This document shows, in pieces, positions 33,589-41,561 of a stretch of DNA of 41,561 nucleotides (position 1 is its first letter; every line of letters begins with the position of its first letter). The position numbers and the translations under genes are program-made. Origin of the DNA: Actinomycetota bacterium (lineage in GTDB: Bacteria; Actinomycetota; Actinomycetes; S36-B12); the NCBI GenBank assembly GCA_027729805.1, contig JAQCEO010000012.1:1-41561 (forward strand), written 5' to 3'. The notes below the pieces were generated by a model. It saw only the letters and a list, made by a program, of their open reading frames with translations. It ran no database searches and was not told where the DNA came from.

Positions 33589-34523
33589 ATGTGCCATTTT
33601 GGCTGTGGGCCGGGACTGTTCTTCTTCTAGTTGGAATCATCACGATTGATCTAATAATCGTCGAGCGTCGACCACGCCATTTCAGCTCGACCGACGCGGC
33701 CCGATGGGTGGTTTTCTACATATCTCTGGCCGTCCTATTCGCCATTTTTTTGGGCTTCTACTTCGGTTGGTCATACGCGGGCCAGTTCACAGCTGGTTAC
33801 CTGACCGAATATTCACTTAGTGTGGACAACTTATTCGTCTTTATGATCATTATGACGGCTTTCGCGGTGCCTGATCAACATCAGCATCGGGTGCTACTTG
33901 TTGGCATCGTCATTGCCTTGATCTTGCGCGCGGTGTTGATCATCGTGGGAGCGGAACTTATTGCGCGGTTCACCGGCGTGTTCTTTCTCTTTGGCGCCTT
34001 CTTGTTCTACACCGCCTACAAGGTTTGGACCGATAAGGGCGGTGACCCGGACCCCGAGGGTAATGGCTTTGTGCGTTTTGTGGGCCGACGGTTCCCGACA
34101 ACCTCGGAATTTCACGGTACTGCCCTAACCGTGCGCGTCGCCGGGCAGCGGATGCTCACCCCGATGGCGATGGTGATGATCGCCATCGGCACCACGGACT
34201 TACTCTTTGCTCTAGATAGCATTCCGGCGGTATTCGGGATTACCAGCGAGGCGTATTTGGTGTTCGCGGCTAATGCGTTCGCCCTAATGGGCCTGCGGCA
34301 GTTGTTCTTCTTACTGAAAGGGTTCCTCGGCAAACTGCACCAGCTGAACAAAGGTCTGGCCGTGATTTTGGGCTTTATCGGTGTAAAATTGATTCTCGAG
34401 GCGATTCATGCAACCACTAGTCTCGCGGTCCCGTTGATACCGGTTTGGTTCTCGCTGGTTTTTATCGTGGCAGTTCTGATAATCACCATCGTCATCAGTT
34501 TGCGGACCCAACCGCGGGGCTAA
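33585..34523 (+). CDS. TerC/Alx-family integral membrane protein (probable metal-ion transporter)
   Basis: A 312-residue protein with about nine transmembrane helices. The family motifs [16 protein letters not shown] and [17 protein letters not shown] carry the conserved Asp residues that are thought to bind metal. Named for tellurite resistance, the family is now linked to manganese export in several bacteria; the function here is inference. It is translationally coupled to uvrB (ATGA) and found beside uvrB/uvrA in many Actinobacteria. It ends 24 bases from the convergent metallo-hydrolase gene. Confidence 0.88.
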   Translation: MNVPFWLWAGTVLLLVGIITIDLIIVERRPRHFSSTDAARWVVFYISLAVLFAIFLGFYFGWSYAGQFTAGYLTEYSLSVDNLFVFMIIMTAFAVPDQHQHRVLLVGIVIALILRAVLIIVGAELIARFTGVFFLFGAFLFYTAYKVWTDKGGDPDPEGNGFVRFVGRRFPTTSEFHGTALTVRVAGQRMLTPMAMVMIAIGTTDLLFALDSIPAVFGITSEAYLVFAANAFALMGLRQLFFLLKGFLGKLHQLNKGLAVILGFIGVKLILEAIHATTSLAVPLIPVWFSLVFIVAVLIITIVISLRTQPRG

Positions 34524-34547
34524 TGCCAGGTCGAAGTATCAGGTTAT

Positions 34548-35201
34548 TCACCAGCCGCGCTCAAGCCAACTGGCCAACTCTGGTCGCTCATTGCCGATAG
34601 TGGTGTCATGACCATGGCCTGGATAGACCCAGGTCTCATCAGGTAGACGATCGAAGAGCTTTGAAGTGACATCACCTATTAGTGAGTTGAAACGAGCCGC
34701 GTCTTTTTCGGTGTTGCCAACGCCACCGGGGAAGAGGCAATCGCCCGTGAAAAGGTGCGGTGGTCCGTCCGGGTCCTGGTAAAGCAGTGCAATGGATCCA
34801 GGAGTATGTCCGACGAGATGAATGGCCAACAAGGTGCAGTCCCCGAAAGTCAACAGGTCTTGGTCGGCTAAGAGCAGATCGGTCGGTACGGGGATATCAG
34901 GGGCATCTAGTAGATGCGCTGCGGTCTGGGCTCCGGTGGCTGCTACCACCTCGGCAAGTGCCCCCCAGTGGTCATGATGGCTGTGGGTGGTTATGACCGT
35001 CCCTACCCCATCGGTACCGATTAGCGTAAGTAGCCGATTGGCTTCGCTCGGGGCGTCGATGAGCACCTGCGCCCCTGTTCGCCGACAGCGAAGCAGATAA
35101 GCATTGTTGTTGTAGGGCCCCACGGCCAGCTTACTGACAATGAGCTTAGGTAGTTCGTGGACGTCGGCGCTACCGCCAACTTTTACGTTTCCGGTATACA
35201 T
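34548..35201 (-). CDS. MBL-fold metallo-hydrolase divergent from uvrA
   Basis: A second metallo-beta-lactamase fold hydrolase, 217 residues, unrelated in detail to the one near hisS. Metal ligands are THSHHDHWG (HxHxDH), a His in LVGHTPGSI, Asp in [10 protein letters not shown] and His in YPGHGHDTT, the glyoxalase II-like set. The start [18 protein letters not shown] resembles hydrolases found divergently before uvrA in streptomycetes. ATG 35201 has GGAG 6 bases upstream. Substrate unknown; there is no evidence that it takes part in repair. Confidence 0.85.
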   Translation of the reverse strand: MYTGNVKVGGSADVHELPKLIVSKLAVGPYNNNAYLLRCRRTGAQVLIDAPSEANRLLTLIGTDGVGTVITTHSHHDHWGALAEVVAATGAQTAAHLLDAPDIPVPTDLLLADQDLLTFGDCTLLAIHLVGHTPGSIALLYQDPDGPPHLFTGDCLFPGGVGNTEKDAARFNSLIGDVTSKLFDRLPDETWVYPGHGHDTTIGNERPELASWLERGW

Positions 35202-35202
35202 T
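35197..35202 (+). promoter_or_regulatory. Possible -10 (TACATT) for uvrA
   Basis: TACATT, within the larger TATACATT, overlaps the first codon of the divergent hydrolase and would give uvrA a leader of about 45 bases with GGAGG near its end. Weak evidence. Confidence 0.3.
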
Positions 35203-35252
35203 TGCGTCTCCGTCCAATTCGGTGCGGAAACCCGAAACCCGGAGGCTACCTA

Positions 35253-38123
35253 GTGCCAGACCAGTTGGTGGTTCGGGGTGCCCGCGAACACAACCTTAAG
35301 GACGTTTCGCTGGAGTTGCCGCGCGACGCCCTGATCGTCTTCACCGGGATATCCGGCTCGGGCAAGTCCAGCTTGGCATTTGACACGATATTTGCCGAAG
35401 GCCAGCGCCGATATGTGGAAAGTCTGTCGGCCTATGCCCGGCAGTTTTTGGGCCAGATGGATAAACCCGATGTGGATTTCATCGAAGGGCTGTCGCCGGC
35501 GGTATCCATTGACCAGAAGTCAACCTCCCGGAACCCTAGGTCCACCGTGGGCACGATCACCGAGGTCTATGACTACCTGCGATTGCTGTACGCGCGAATT
35601 GGCAAGCCCCACTGCCCGGACTGCGGCACGGCAATCGCCCGGCAAGCACCACAGCAAATCGTTGATCAGGTCCTTGATTTGACCGCGGACGCGAAGTTTC
35701 AGGTTCTTGCGCCCGTGGTGCGTGAACGCAAGGGTGAGTACAGCGAACTATTTCGACAATTGCAGGCCCAAGGCTACTCGCGGGTTCGAGTTGATGGCGA
35801 TGTCGTCGGGCTTGATGAGGTGCCCCCGCTGAAGAAGCAGGAAAAACACAGTATCGATGTTGTCGTTGATCGATTGACGGTTAAGGCCGAGTCCCGGCGG
35901 CGCCTTACCGACTCGGTGGAGACGGCCTTACGGCTGTCAAGTGGGGTGGTGATCCTTGACTTCATTGATTTGCCCGATAGGGATCCAAACCGGGAACGAG
36001 TTTTCAGCGAGCACTTAGCGTGTATGAAATGCCAGATCTCATTCGAAGAACTCGAGCCGCGGTCCTTTTCCTTCAACTCACCATTTGGGGCCTGCCCTGA
36101 GTGCACCGGACTTGGCACCCGCCGCGAAGTCGAACCGGATTTGGTGGTGCCAAATGGCGAACTAAGCGTGCATGAGGGCGCCATCGCACCGTGGGCGGGC
36201 GGTAATGTCTCTGACTACTTCAAACGTCTCTTAGAAGCGTTGTGTGAAGAGTTGGAGATTGACATGGATGTGCCCTGGCAGAAACTGCCGGCCCGCGCCA
36301 AGAAGGCACTGCTTCACGGGCACGATACCGAAGTGCACGTGCGATATCGCAATAGATATGGCCGGCAGCGCTCGTACTACACGACCTACGAAGGCGTTAT
36401 ACCGTTTATCGAACGGCGGCACTCCGAGTCAGATAGTGACGCCTCCCGTGAGCGTTTCGAGGGCTTCATGCGTGAGGTGCCATGTGCCACGTGCAAAGGG
36501 GCAAGGCTGAAACCACTTTCACTGGCCGTCACGATCAACGGCCGCTCAATAGCTGAAATTGCCACCCTGCCGATTGGGAGGATGGCTGAAATGTTGGTGG
36601 GCTTGAAACTCTCCAAGCGGGACGCGACCATCGCCACCCGGGTCCTAAAGGAAGTTAATGAGCGCCTGCAGTTCTTAATGGATGTCGGTTTGCACTACCT
36701 GTCATTGGATCGCCCAGCCGGGACTTTGGCTGGTGGTGAGGCGCAGCGGATCCGGCTGGCCACCCAAATTGGCTCCGGGTTGGTTGGCGTGCTCTATGTG
36801 CTGGATGAACCAAGTATCGGGCTGCACCAACGCGATAACCACCGGTTGATTGAGACTTTGGTCCGGCTCCGGGATCTGGGCAATACCTTGATAGTTGTTG
36901 AGCATGATGAGGACACCATTCGGGCCGCAGATTGGATAGTTGATATCGGTCCGGGTGCCGGTGAGCACGGGGGCCAAATCGTGGTCAGTGGCACATTGGC
37001 GGATCTGCTTGCTGAGCCAACTTCGGTAACCGGTCAATATCTGGCCGGCTCCCGCGCCATTGAAGTTCCCATGATTCGGCGACCTGTTACCGATCGGGTT
37101 ATAACGGTGCACGGTGCGCAGGAGCACAACTTGCGAAATGTGACAGTTGATTTCCCGCTGGGTTGCATGATCGCGGTAACCGGGGTCAGCGGTTCCGGCA
37201 AGTCGACACTTGTCAATGATGTGTTATTCAACGTGCTGGCTCGCGATCTTAATGGCGCGCGGCTGGTGCCTGGTAAGCATAAAAAGGTCACCGGTCTTGA
37301 GCATATTGACAAAGTGGTGCACGTCGATCAAAGTCCCATTGGTCGCACGCCGCGAAGCAACCCGGCAACTTATACCGGCGTATTTGATCATGTACGCAAG
37401 ATCTTCGCTGAGACCCCAGAGGCAAAGGTGCGCGGGTATTTGCAAGGGCGCTTTAGTTTCAATGTAAAAGGCGGAAGATGCGAGGCATGCTCTGGCGATG
37501 GCACTATCAAGATTGAGATGAACTTCCTTCCGGATGTATATGTTCCTTGCGAAGTGTGCCTTGGCGCGAGATACAACCGCGAAACCCTAGAAGTGCATTT
37601 CAAGGGTAAGACGATCGCTGATGTGCTCAATATGCCGATTGAGGAGGCCCTGGAGTTCTTCGCCGCGGTGCCGCCGATTGCCAGGCACCTGTCCACGCTG
37701 GTGGATGTCGGTCTGGGTTACGTCCGAATGGGTCAGTCCGCCCCCACCTTGTCCGGTGGTGAGGCGCAACGGGTGAAGTTGGCCGCTGAGTTGCAAAAGC
37801 GTTCGACCGGACGCACCATCTACGTACTCGATGAGCCGACTACCGGCCTGCATTTTGAGGATATTCGCAAACTGCTGGGTGTTTTGCAGTCACTGGTTGA
37901 CAAGGGCAACACCGTGGTCGTCATCGAACATAATCTAGATGTCATTAAGACCGCGGACTGGGTCGTTGACATGGGGCCAGAAGGCGGCTCGGGTGGGGGC
38001 CAAGTGATTGCGACCGGAACACCAGAAGCCGTGGCCGCTACCGCGGGTAGCTTCACCGGGGACTTCCTGCGGGAGCGCCTCAAGCTACCGCAGCCTAAAC
38101 TAAAGCGATCCAAGGCAAGTTGA
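35253..38123 (+). CDS. uvrA: Excinuclease ABC subunit A
   Basis: The damage-recognition ATPase of nucleotide excision repair. At 956 residues it has two ABC modules: Walker [13 protein letters not shown] and [12 protein letters not shown]; signatures [12 protein letters not shown] and [12 protein letters not shown]; Walker [13 protein letters not shown] and [11 protein letters not shown]. Zinc Cys pairs are visible in CPDCG, CMKC with CPEC, and CEAC with CEVC. GTG 35253 follows GGAGG by 7 bases and gives the family start [18 protein letters not shown]; an upstream in-frame ATG at 35157 would add 32 unlike residues and overlap the divergent gene. Confidence 0.97.
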   Translation: MPDQLVVRGAREHNLKDVSLELPRDALIVFTGISGSGKSSLAFDTIFAEGQRRYVESLSAYARQFLGQMDKPDVDFIEGLSPAVSIDQKSTSRNPRSTVGTITEVYDYLRLLYARIGKPHCPDCGTAIARQAPQQIVDQVLDLTADAKFQVLAPVVRERKGEYSELFRQLQAQGYSRVRVDGDVVGLDEVPPLKKQEKHSIDVVVDRLTVKAESRRRLTDSVETALRLSSGVVILDFIDLPDRDPNRERVFSEHLACMKCQISFEELEPRSFSFNSPFGACPECTGLGTRREVEPDLVVPNGELSVHEGAIAPWAGGNVSDYFKRLLEALCEELEIDMDVPWQKLPARAKKALLHGHDTEVHVRYRNRYGRQRSYYTTYEGVIPFIERRHSESDSDASRERFEGFMREVPCATCKGARLKPLSLAVTINGRSIAEIATLPIGRMAEMLVGLKLSKRDATIATRVLKEVNERLQFLMDVGLHYLSLDRPAGTLAGGEAQRIRLATQIGSGLVGVLYVLDEPSIGLHQRDNHRLIETLVRLRDLGNTLIVVEHDEDTIRAADWIVDIGPGAGEHGGQIVVSGTLADLLAEPTSVTGQYLAGSRAIEVPMIRRPVTDRVITVHGAQEHNLRNVTVDFPLGCMIAVTGVSGSGKSTLVNDVLFNVLARDLNGARLVPGKHKKVTGLEHIDKVVHVDQSPIGRTPRSNPATYTGVFDHVRKIFAETPEAKVRGYLQGRFSFNVKGGRCEACSGDGTIKIEMNFLPDVYVPCEVCLGARYNRETLEVHFKGKTIADVLNMPIEEALEFFAAVPPIARHLSTLVDVGLGYVRMGQSAPTLSGGEAQRVKLAAELQKRSTGRTIYVLDEPTTGLHFEDIRKLLGVLQSLVDKGNTVVVIEHNLDVIKTADWVVDMGPEGGSGGGQVIATGTPEAVAATAGSFTGDFLRERLKLPQPKLKRSKAS

Positions 38124-38139
38124 TGGCGATGGAGGCCAA

Positions 38140-38607
38140 ATGAGTGACAAAGAGTTCGCAGTAGGGCGCCGCACGGTGCTGACGGCCGGGGGATTAGTTG
38201 TTGCCGGTGGGGCATTGGCAGCATGTGGCGGATCCGCCTCGACCACCACGGCAATCGCGACGCCTGCTGCACCTGCCGCGAGCGCTGCGAGCGGTGGGAC
38301 AGTCGCAGCAACCGGGGCACCCGCCGGTGCAATTGCCACTAGTGATATTCCACTTTTCGGTGGGGTAATAGTTCCCGAGCCGCCTATTGTCATCACGCAG
38401 CCGAGCGAGGGTACTTACAAGGCGTTCACGGCGATCTGCCCGCACCAAGGGTGCTTGGTGGGCGAGGTGGCAGAGAATGAAATTGTCTGCGCCTGTCACG
38501 GTTCGTTGTTTTCCGCGGTGGATGGCTCGGTGATCCAAGGCCCGGCGGTGCAGGGGCTGACGGAGGCAAGTATTGCGGTGCAGGGCGACAGTATCGCCTT
38601 GCCCTAA
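38140..38607 (+). CDS. Exported Rieske [2Fe-2S] lipoprotein
   Basis: A 155-residue membrane-anchored Rieske protein. The N-terminus combines a twin-arginine-like GRRTVLTAGG segment with lipobox LAAC (Cys29), so a folded, cofactor-loaded protein is probably exported by Tat and lipidated. An Ala/Thr/Gly linker (about 30-65) leads to the Rieske domain with both cluster motifs, CPHQGCLVG and CACHGSLFS (CxHxGC and CxCHG type), and the GPAVQGL loop. GGAGG lies 4 bases before ATG 38140. Rieske genes of this kind lie between uvrA and uvrC in other Actinobacteria. Redox partner unknown. Confidence 0.9.
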   Translation: MSDKEFAVGRRTVLTAGGLVVAGGALAACGGSASTTTAIATPAAPAASAASGGTVAATGAPAGAIATSDIPLFGGVIVPEPPIVITQPSEGTYKAFTAICPHQGCLVGEVAENEIVCACHGSLFSAVDGSVIQGPAVQGLTEASIAVQGDSIALP

Positions 38608-38618
38608 GTAGTTTGGGC

Positions 38619-38624
38619 TAGCGT
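38619..38624 (+). promoter_or_regulatory. -10-like TAGCGT, leaderless uvrC
   Basis: TAGCGT is 7 bases before GTG 38632, with no ribosome site between. Confidence 0.4.
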
Positions 38625-38631
38625 CAACCCC

Positions 38632-40512
38632 GTGACATTGCCGCGCCCGCGTGATATCCCTGCCAACGCTGGGGTGTATAGATTTCGTGATGGCACTGGG
38701 CGGGTTATCTATGTCGGGAAAGCGGGCAACCTACGGTCCCGGCTAGGTAGCTATTTTGCCGATCCAACAACACTGCACCCTAGGACAAGGTCACTTGTTG
38801 AGTGCGCTACCAGCGTGGACTGGGTGGTAGTCGGCAATGAGGTTGAGGCACTAACCCTTGAGTTTGCTTGGATCAAAGAGTTCGACCCTCGATTCAATGT
38901 GCGGTTTCGTGACGATAAGACCTATCCGTATCTCGCGGTCACCGTTGGTGAGGAGTTCCCTCGGGTCTCGGTAGTTCGCGAGGCCAAGCGCAAAGGCACC
39001 AGGTATTTCGGGCCCTACGCGCACGCTTGGGCAATTCGTGAAACGGTAGATGAAGTGTTGAAGGTGTTTCCGATCAGGTCATGTCGCGACGGGGTTTACC
39101 GCAGGGCCAAGCAGGTTGGACGACCTTGTCTGCTCGGCTATATCGGAAAATGCAGTGCTCCATGTGTTGAGAAGATCACGCCCGAGGATTACCGCATCCT
39201 GGTCAACAATTTTTGTACATTTATGGCCGGGCAAGGCGAGACCTTCATTCGCGATCTTGATCGCGCAATGCAAGCCGCCTCCCAATCCCAAAACTATGAG
39301 GAGGCCGGTCGCCTGCGCGATCGAGTTGGGGCACTTCGCGCGGCAATGGAGCGAAATGCGGTGGTCTTTGCGGATAACACTGATGCTGACGTGATAGCGA
39401 TGGTGGAGGAGCAGTTGGAGGCCGGAATCCAGATCTTCCATGTTCGAGGTGGCCGGATCCGAGGCGAACGCGGGTTTGTTCTCGAGAAGTCCGAGGAGCT
39501 GTCAAGCAGCGGGTACCTAGAAAGAGTCTTGCAGCGAATCTATGACGAGGAGCTTGACATTCCGCGGGAGGTGCTGGTGTCGACCAAGTTGGAGTCAACT
39601 GGCGTTTGGGAGTCGTTGCTGTCACGAAAACGGGGGTCGGCGGTCTCGGTGCGGGTCCCGCAGCGCGGCGATAAGCGCGCATTGCTGGAGACCGCATCGA
39701 TTAATGCCCAGCACACCTTGGCACTTCATAAACTACGCCGGTCTTCGGACATAACTTCGCGCAGTAGAGCCTTGCAGGAACTCAAGGATGCACTTGGGCT
39801 CGCGGATGTCCCCCTGCGCATCGAGTGCATAGATATTTCCACCCTGCAGGGGCAGGACACGGTGGCTTCGCTCGTGGTTTTTGAGGATGCCTTGCCAAAG
39901 AAGCGGGACTATCGAAGTTTCATAATCAGGACGGTGACGGCCGACGACACCGGCGCCGTCGCTGAAGTAGTGGCTAGGAGGTTTAGACCGGGGCAAGGCG
40001 ATTCGACGCAGTCATCCGACGACGAGCAAAAGCGGCGGTTCGAATATCCGCCAGGGTTGCTGGTGATCGACGGCGGCCAACCCCAGGTGCGGGCGGCGCA
40101 GGATGCGCTGATGGCGGCCGGTGTCACCGACGTGCCGGTCATCGGGCTTGCCAAACGACTGGAGGAGATTTGGGTGCCCGATGACCCAGATCCGGTGATA
40201 TTGCCGCGCACCAGTGAGGCTTTATACCTGTTGCAACGGGTTCGGGATGAGGCACATCGGACGGCTATTGGGCTCCACCGGCTGCGACGGGGTAAGCGTT
40301 CCACTGCCAGTGCCCTGGACGATATTGCCGGATTGGGCCCAATTCGCGCAAAGGCACTACTTCGTCATTTCGGCAGCGTGCGCTCCTTACGTGCGGCCAC
40401 TCCTGCGGAATTAAGTACGGTGGCCGGCATCGGCCCCGTCCTTGCTGCAACAATTGCGGCAGCCCTTAGCGGACTAGGCCAACAAGATCGACCGGGTGAA
40501 TTGACTGAATAG
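38632..40512 (+). CDS. uvrC: Excinuclease ABC subunit C
   Basis: The dual-incision nuclease of excision repair. Across 626 residues: GIY-YIG domain (about 10-95, GVYRFRDGTGRVIYVGKAGN), Cys-rich segment (RPCLLGYIGKCSAPC), UVR domain (about 205-240) that binds UvrB, the RNase H-like endonuclease domain (IECIDISTLQGQDTVASLV; LLVIDGGQPQV; DEAHRTAIGLHR) and two C-terminal helix-hairpin-helix motifs (IAGLGPIRAKALL; VAGIGPVLAATIA). GTG 38632 fits family length. It is followed 14 bases later by rapZ. Confidence 0.97.
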   Translation: MTLPRPRDIPANAGVYRFRDGTGRVIYVGKAGNLRSRLGSYFADPTTLHPRTRSLVECATSVDWVVVGNEVEALTLEFAWIKEFDPRFNVRFRDDKTYPYLAVTVGEEFPRVSVVREAKRKGTRYFGPYAHAWAIRETVDEVLKVFPIRSCRDGVYRRAKQVGRPCLLGYIGKCSAPCVEKITPEDYRILVNNFCTFMAGQGETFIRDLDRAMQAASQSQNYEEAGRLRDRVGALRAAMERNAVVFADNTDADVIAMVEEQLEAGIQIFHVRGGRIRGERGFVLEKSEELSSSGYLERVLQRIYDEELDIPREVLVSTKLESTGVWESLLSRKRGSAVSVRVPQRGDKRALLETASINAQHTLALHKLRRSSDITSRSRALQELKDALGLADVPLRIECIDISTLQGQDTVASLVVFEDALPKKRDYRSFIIRTVTADDTGAVAEVVARRFRPGQGDSTQSSDDEQKRRFEYPPGLLVIDGGQPQVRAAQDALMAAGVTDVPVIGLAKRLEEIWVPDDPDPVILPRTSEALYLLQRVRDEAHRTAIGLHRLRRGKRSTASALDDIAGLGPIRAKALLRHFGSVRSLRAATPAELSTVAGIGPVLAATIAAALSGLGQQDRPGELTE

Positions 40513-40526
40513 GAAAGGAAGTCCGG

Positions 40527-41402
40527 ATGGCTGAGACTGACTTAGCCGGATTCGATGTGGTACTTGTTACCGGGATGTCCGGTGCTGGTCGGTCTACGGC
40601 CGCGCATGTACTAGAAGATATTGGCTGGTTTGTAATAGATAATTTGCCACCCTCCATGCTGCAGCAAGCTATTGAATTGGCGCGAGGTAGTGAAGATATT
40701 ACAAGGATCGCCGTAGTGGTTGATGTGCGCGGTAAGTCATTCTTTAGAGACCTAAATCGGACTCTCGAGTCACTCGGGCGAGACGGCGTCCCAGTCCGCA
40801 CCCTGTTCTTGGAGTCCTCAGATGAGTCGCTGGTTCGACGCTTCGAAAGTTCAAGGCGTCCGCATCCACTGCAAGGTGGTCAACGAATTACCGATGGCTT
40901 GGCCGCTGAGCGGATTGCGCTGGGGGATATGCGGGCGATTGCCGATGTGGTCATAGATACCACCGCGCTTAATGTTCATGATTTGCGGCGCAAGATAGAA
41001 GCCGCATTTGCCCATCCAGATGTGATGAAATTGCATGCCACGGTAATGTCCTTTGGCTTCAAATACGGAGTACCGGTCGATGCGGATCTAGTCGCTGATG
41101 TTCGATTCCTGCCAAACCCGCACTGGAACCCGGAGCTTAGACCGCTTAATGGGCTTGACGAGCCGGTAGCCAGCACGGTGCTAGCCGAGTCGGCCGCACA
41201 AACTTTTTTGCAACTGTATTCGCAGCTCGTCGAGGTGATCGCTCCCGGATATGTCGAGGAGGGTAAGCGTTATGTGACGATCGCGGTGGGGTGCACCGGA
41301 GGTAAACATCGAAGTGTCGCGATGTCAGAAGATTTGGCGGTGCGATTGCGCACGGACGGAATTGAGACACTCGTAGTGCACCGGGATTTAGGTCGCGAGT
41401 GA
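40527..41402 (+). CDS. rapZ: RapZ/YvcJ-family nucleotide-binding protein
   Basis: A 291-residue P-loop protein. RapZ in E. coli guides decay of the sRNA GlmZ; the actinobacterial role is not settled. The P-loop is GMSGAGRSTAA, with Arg in place of the usual Lys, which I believe is normal in actinobacterial homologues. Other features are DIGWFVIDNLPP, the DVRGKSFF segment, SSRRPHPL, and the C-terminal half with MSFGFKYGVP, DVRFLPNPHW and IAVGCTGGKHRSVAM, which carries RNA or metabolite binding in E. coli. A GGAAAGGAAG ribosome site precedes ATG 40527. The usual next gene, yvcK, is absent. Confidence 0.93.
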   Translation: MAETDLAGFDVVLVTGMSGAGRSTAAHVLEDIGWFVIDNLPPSMLQQAIELARGSEDITRIAVVVDVRGKSFFRDLNRTLESLGRDGVPVRTLFLESSDESLVRRFESSRRPHPLQGGQRITDGLAAERIALGDMRAIADVVIDTTALNVHDLRRKIEAAFAHPDVMKLHATVMSFGFKYGVPVDADLVADVRFLPNPHWNPELRPLNGLDEPVASTVLAESAAQTFLQLYSQLVEVIAPGYVEEGKRYVTIAVGCTGGKHRSVAMSEDLAVRLRTDGIETLVVHRDLGRE

Positions 41403-41469
41403 CAAAACTCGGTGTACTGGCGTTATTTCGGGAGGGAGCCGGTCCAAATGTCGGTACCCAACCGGGGTG

Positions 41470-41487
41470 CTTGCCATACATGGCAAG
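41470..41487. promoter_or_regulatory. Perfect 18-base inverted repeat before whiA
   Basis: CTTGCCAT-AC-ATGGCAAG: 8-base arms around 2 bases. It ends next to the first possible whiA ATG (41488) and contains CATACAT, the best -10 candidate. A repressor site overlapping the promoter, or autoregulation by WhiA, are both possible readings. Confidence 0.55.
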
Positions 41488-41496
41488 ATGCGCATC

Positions 41497-41561
41497 ATGG
41501 CAATGACTGCGGCGGTAAAGGACGAACTCAGCCGGGTTGAGATAAATAAGGCAAGTTGCCG
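41497..41561 (+). CDS. whiA: WhiA-family DNA-binding regulator (only the N-terminus in window)
   Basis: About 21 codons are present, reading MAMTAAVKDELSRVEINKA, the highly conserved start of WhiA (a LAGLIDADG-fold protein with a C-terminal helix-turn-helix that controls sporulation or cell-division genes in Actinobacteria). ATG 41497 gives the family N-terminus; in-frame ATGs at 41488 and 41503 are alternatives, and no clear ribosome site decides between them. Position after rapZ supports the call. The gene continues past the right edge. Confidence 0.85.
   Translation, partial: MAMTAAVKDELSRVEINKASC

Noticed and set aside
31500-35253. SOS/LexA box upstream of uvrB or uvrA
   Set aside because: No GAAC-N4-GTTC-like sequence was found. 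The GAAACCCGAAACCC run before uvrA is a direct repeat without dyad symmetry.
41399-41506. 35-codon frame overlapping the rapZ stop as a yvcK remnant
   Set aside because: No glycine-rich nucleotide-binding motif of YvcK is present, and it overlaps the whiA start; treated as chance.
1-41561. Mobile elements, prophage, CRISPR or defence island
   Set aside because: No transposase, integrase, att-like repeat, spacer array or nuclease/methylase cluster was seen; the gene order is conserved chromosomal core.

Overview
The window is a contiguous stretch of actinobacterial chromosome (Actinomycetota), with moderately high GC (roughly 55-60% by eye, not computed). The evidence is the gene content and order: ppi-MBL-hisS-aspS-rarA-alaS-ruvX-mltG-aroE-A24 peptidase-aroC-aroK-aroB-aroQ-pepQ-efp-nusB; pdtaR next to a liv transporter; polA-rpsA-coaE-uvrB-terC; uvrA-Rieske-uvrC-rapZ-whiA. 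These blocks recur in mycobacteria, streptomycetes and relatives. I cannot name a species. The short genes, tight overlaps and absence of mobile DNA would fit a compact free-living or planktonic actinobacterium, but that is inference.

Layout. 1-9.4 kb: a membrane-anchored peptidyl-prolyl isomerase (partial, minus strand), a glyoxalase II-like hydrolase, then translation genes hisS, aspS and alaS with a GNAT acetyltransferase, RarA and a small membrane protein between them. 9.4-17.6 kb: ruvX, mltG, a nearly complete shikimate block (aroE, aroC, aroK, aroB, aroQ) holding a prepilin peptidase, then pepQ, efp and nusB. 17.6-20.3 kb: a secreted S33 peptidase, a tRNA with a CAA anticodon and a short variable loop (minus strand), and an ANTAR response regulator. 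20.4-26.0 kb: a branched-chain amino acid type ABC transporter whose binding-protein gene points toward the livH-M-G-F operon. 26.0-34.5 kb: a hotdog thioesterase, polA, rpsA, coaE, uvrB and terC. 34.5-41.6 kb: a second metallo-hydrolase, uvrA, a Rieske lipoprotein, uvrC, rapZ and the start of whiA.

How the genes work together. The window supplies the UvrABC excision repair enzymes plus Pol I, several aminoacyl-tRNA synthetases and translation factors, five chorismate-pathway enzymes, and one amino-acid importer. Many genes overlap by 1-11 bases, which suggests translational coupling.

The most striking cross-cutting signal is regulatory: at twelve genes a TAnnnT-like hexamer, most often TAGGnT, lies 5-7 bases (usually exactly 6) upstream of the start codon, the geometry expected for leaderless mRNAs. 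Other points worth attention are the short-armed CAA tRNA, a LivH permease fused to an extracytoplasmic Ig-like domain that may start at an AUU codon, an 18-base palindrome just before whiA, and the absence of yvcK between rapZ and whiA. No CRISPR array, insertion sequence, prophage or defence system was seen. No stretch longer than 300 bases lacks a gene; the longest gaps are about 220 bases (19426-19643 and 29185-29401).
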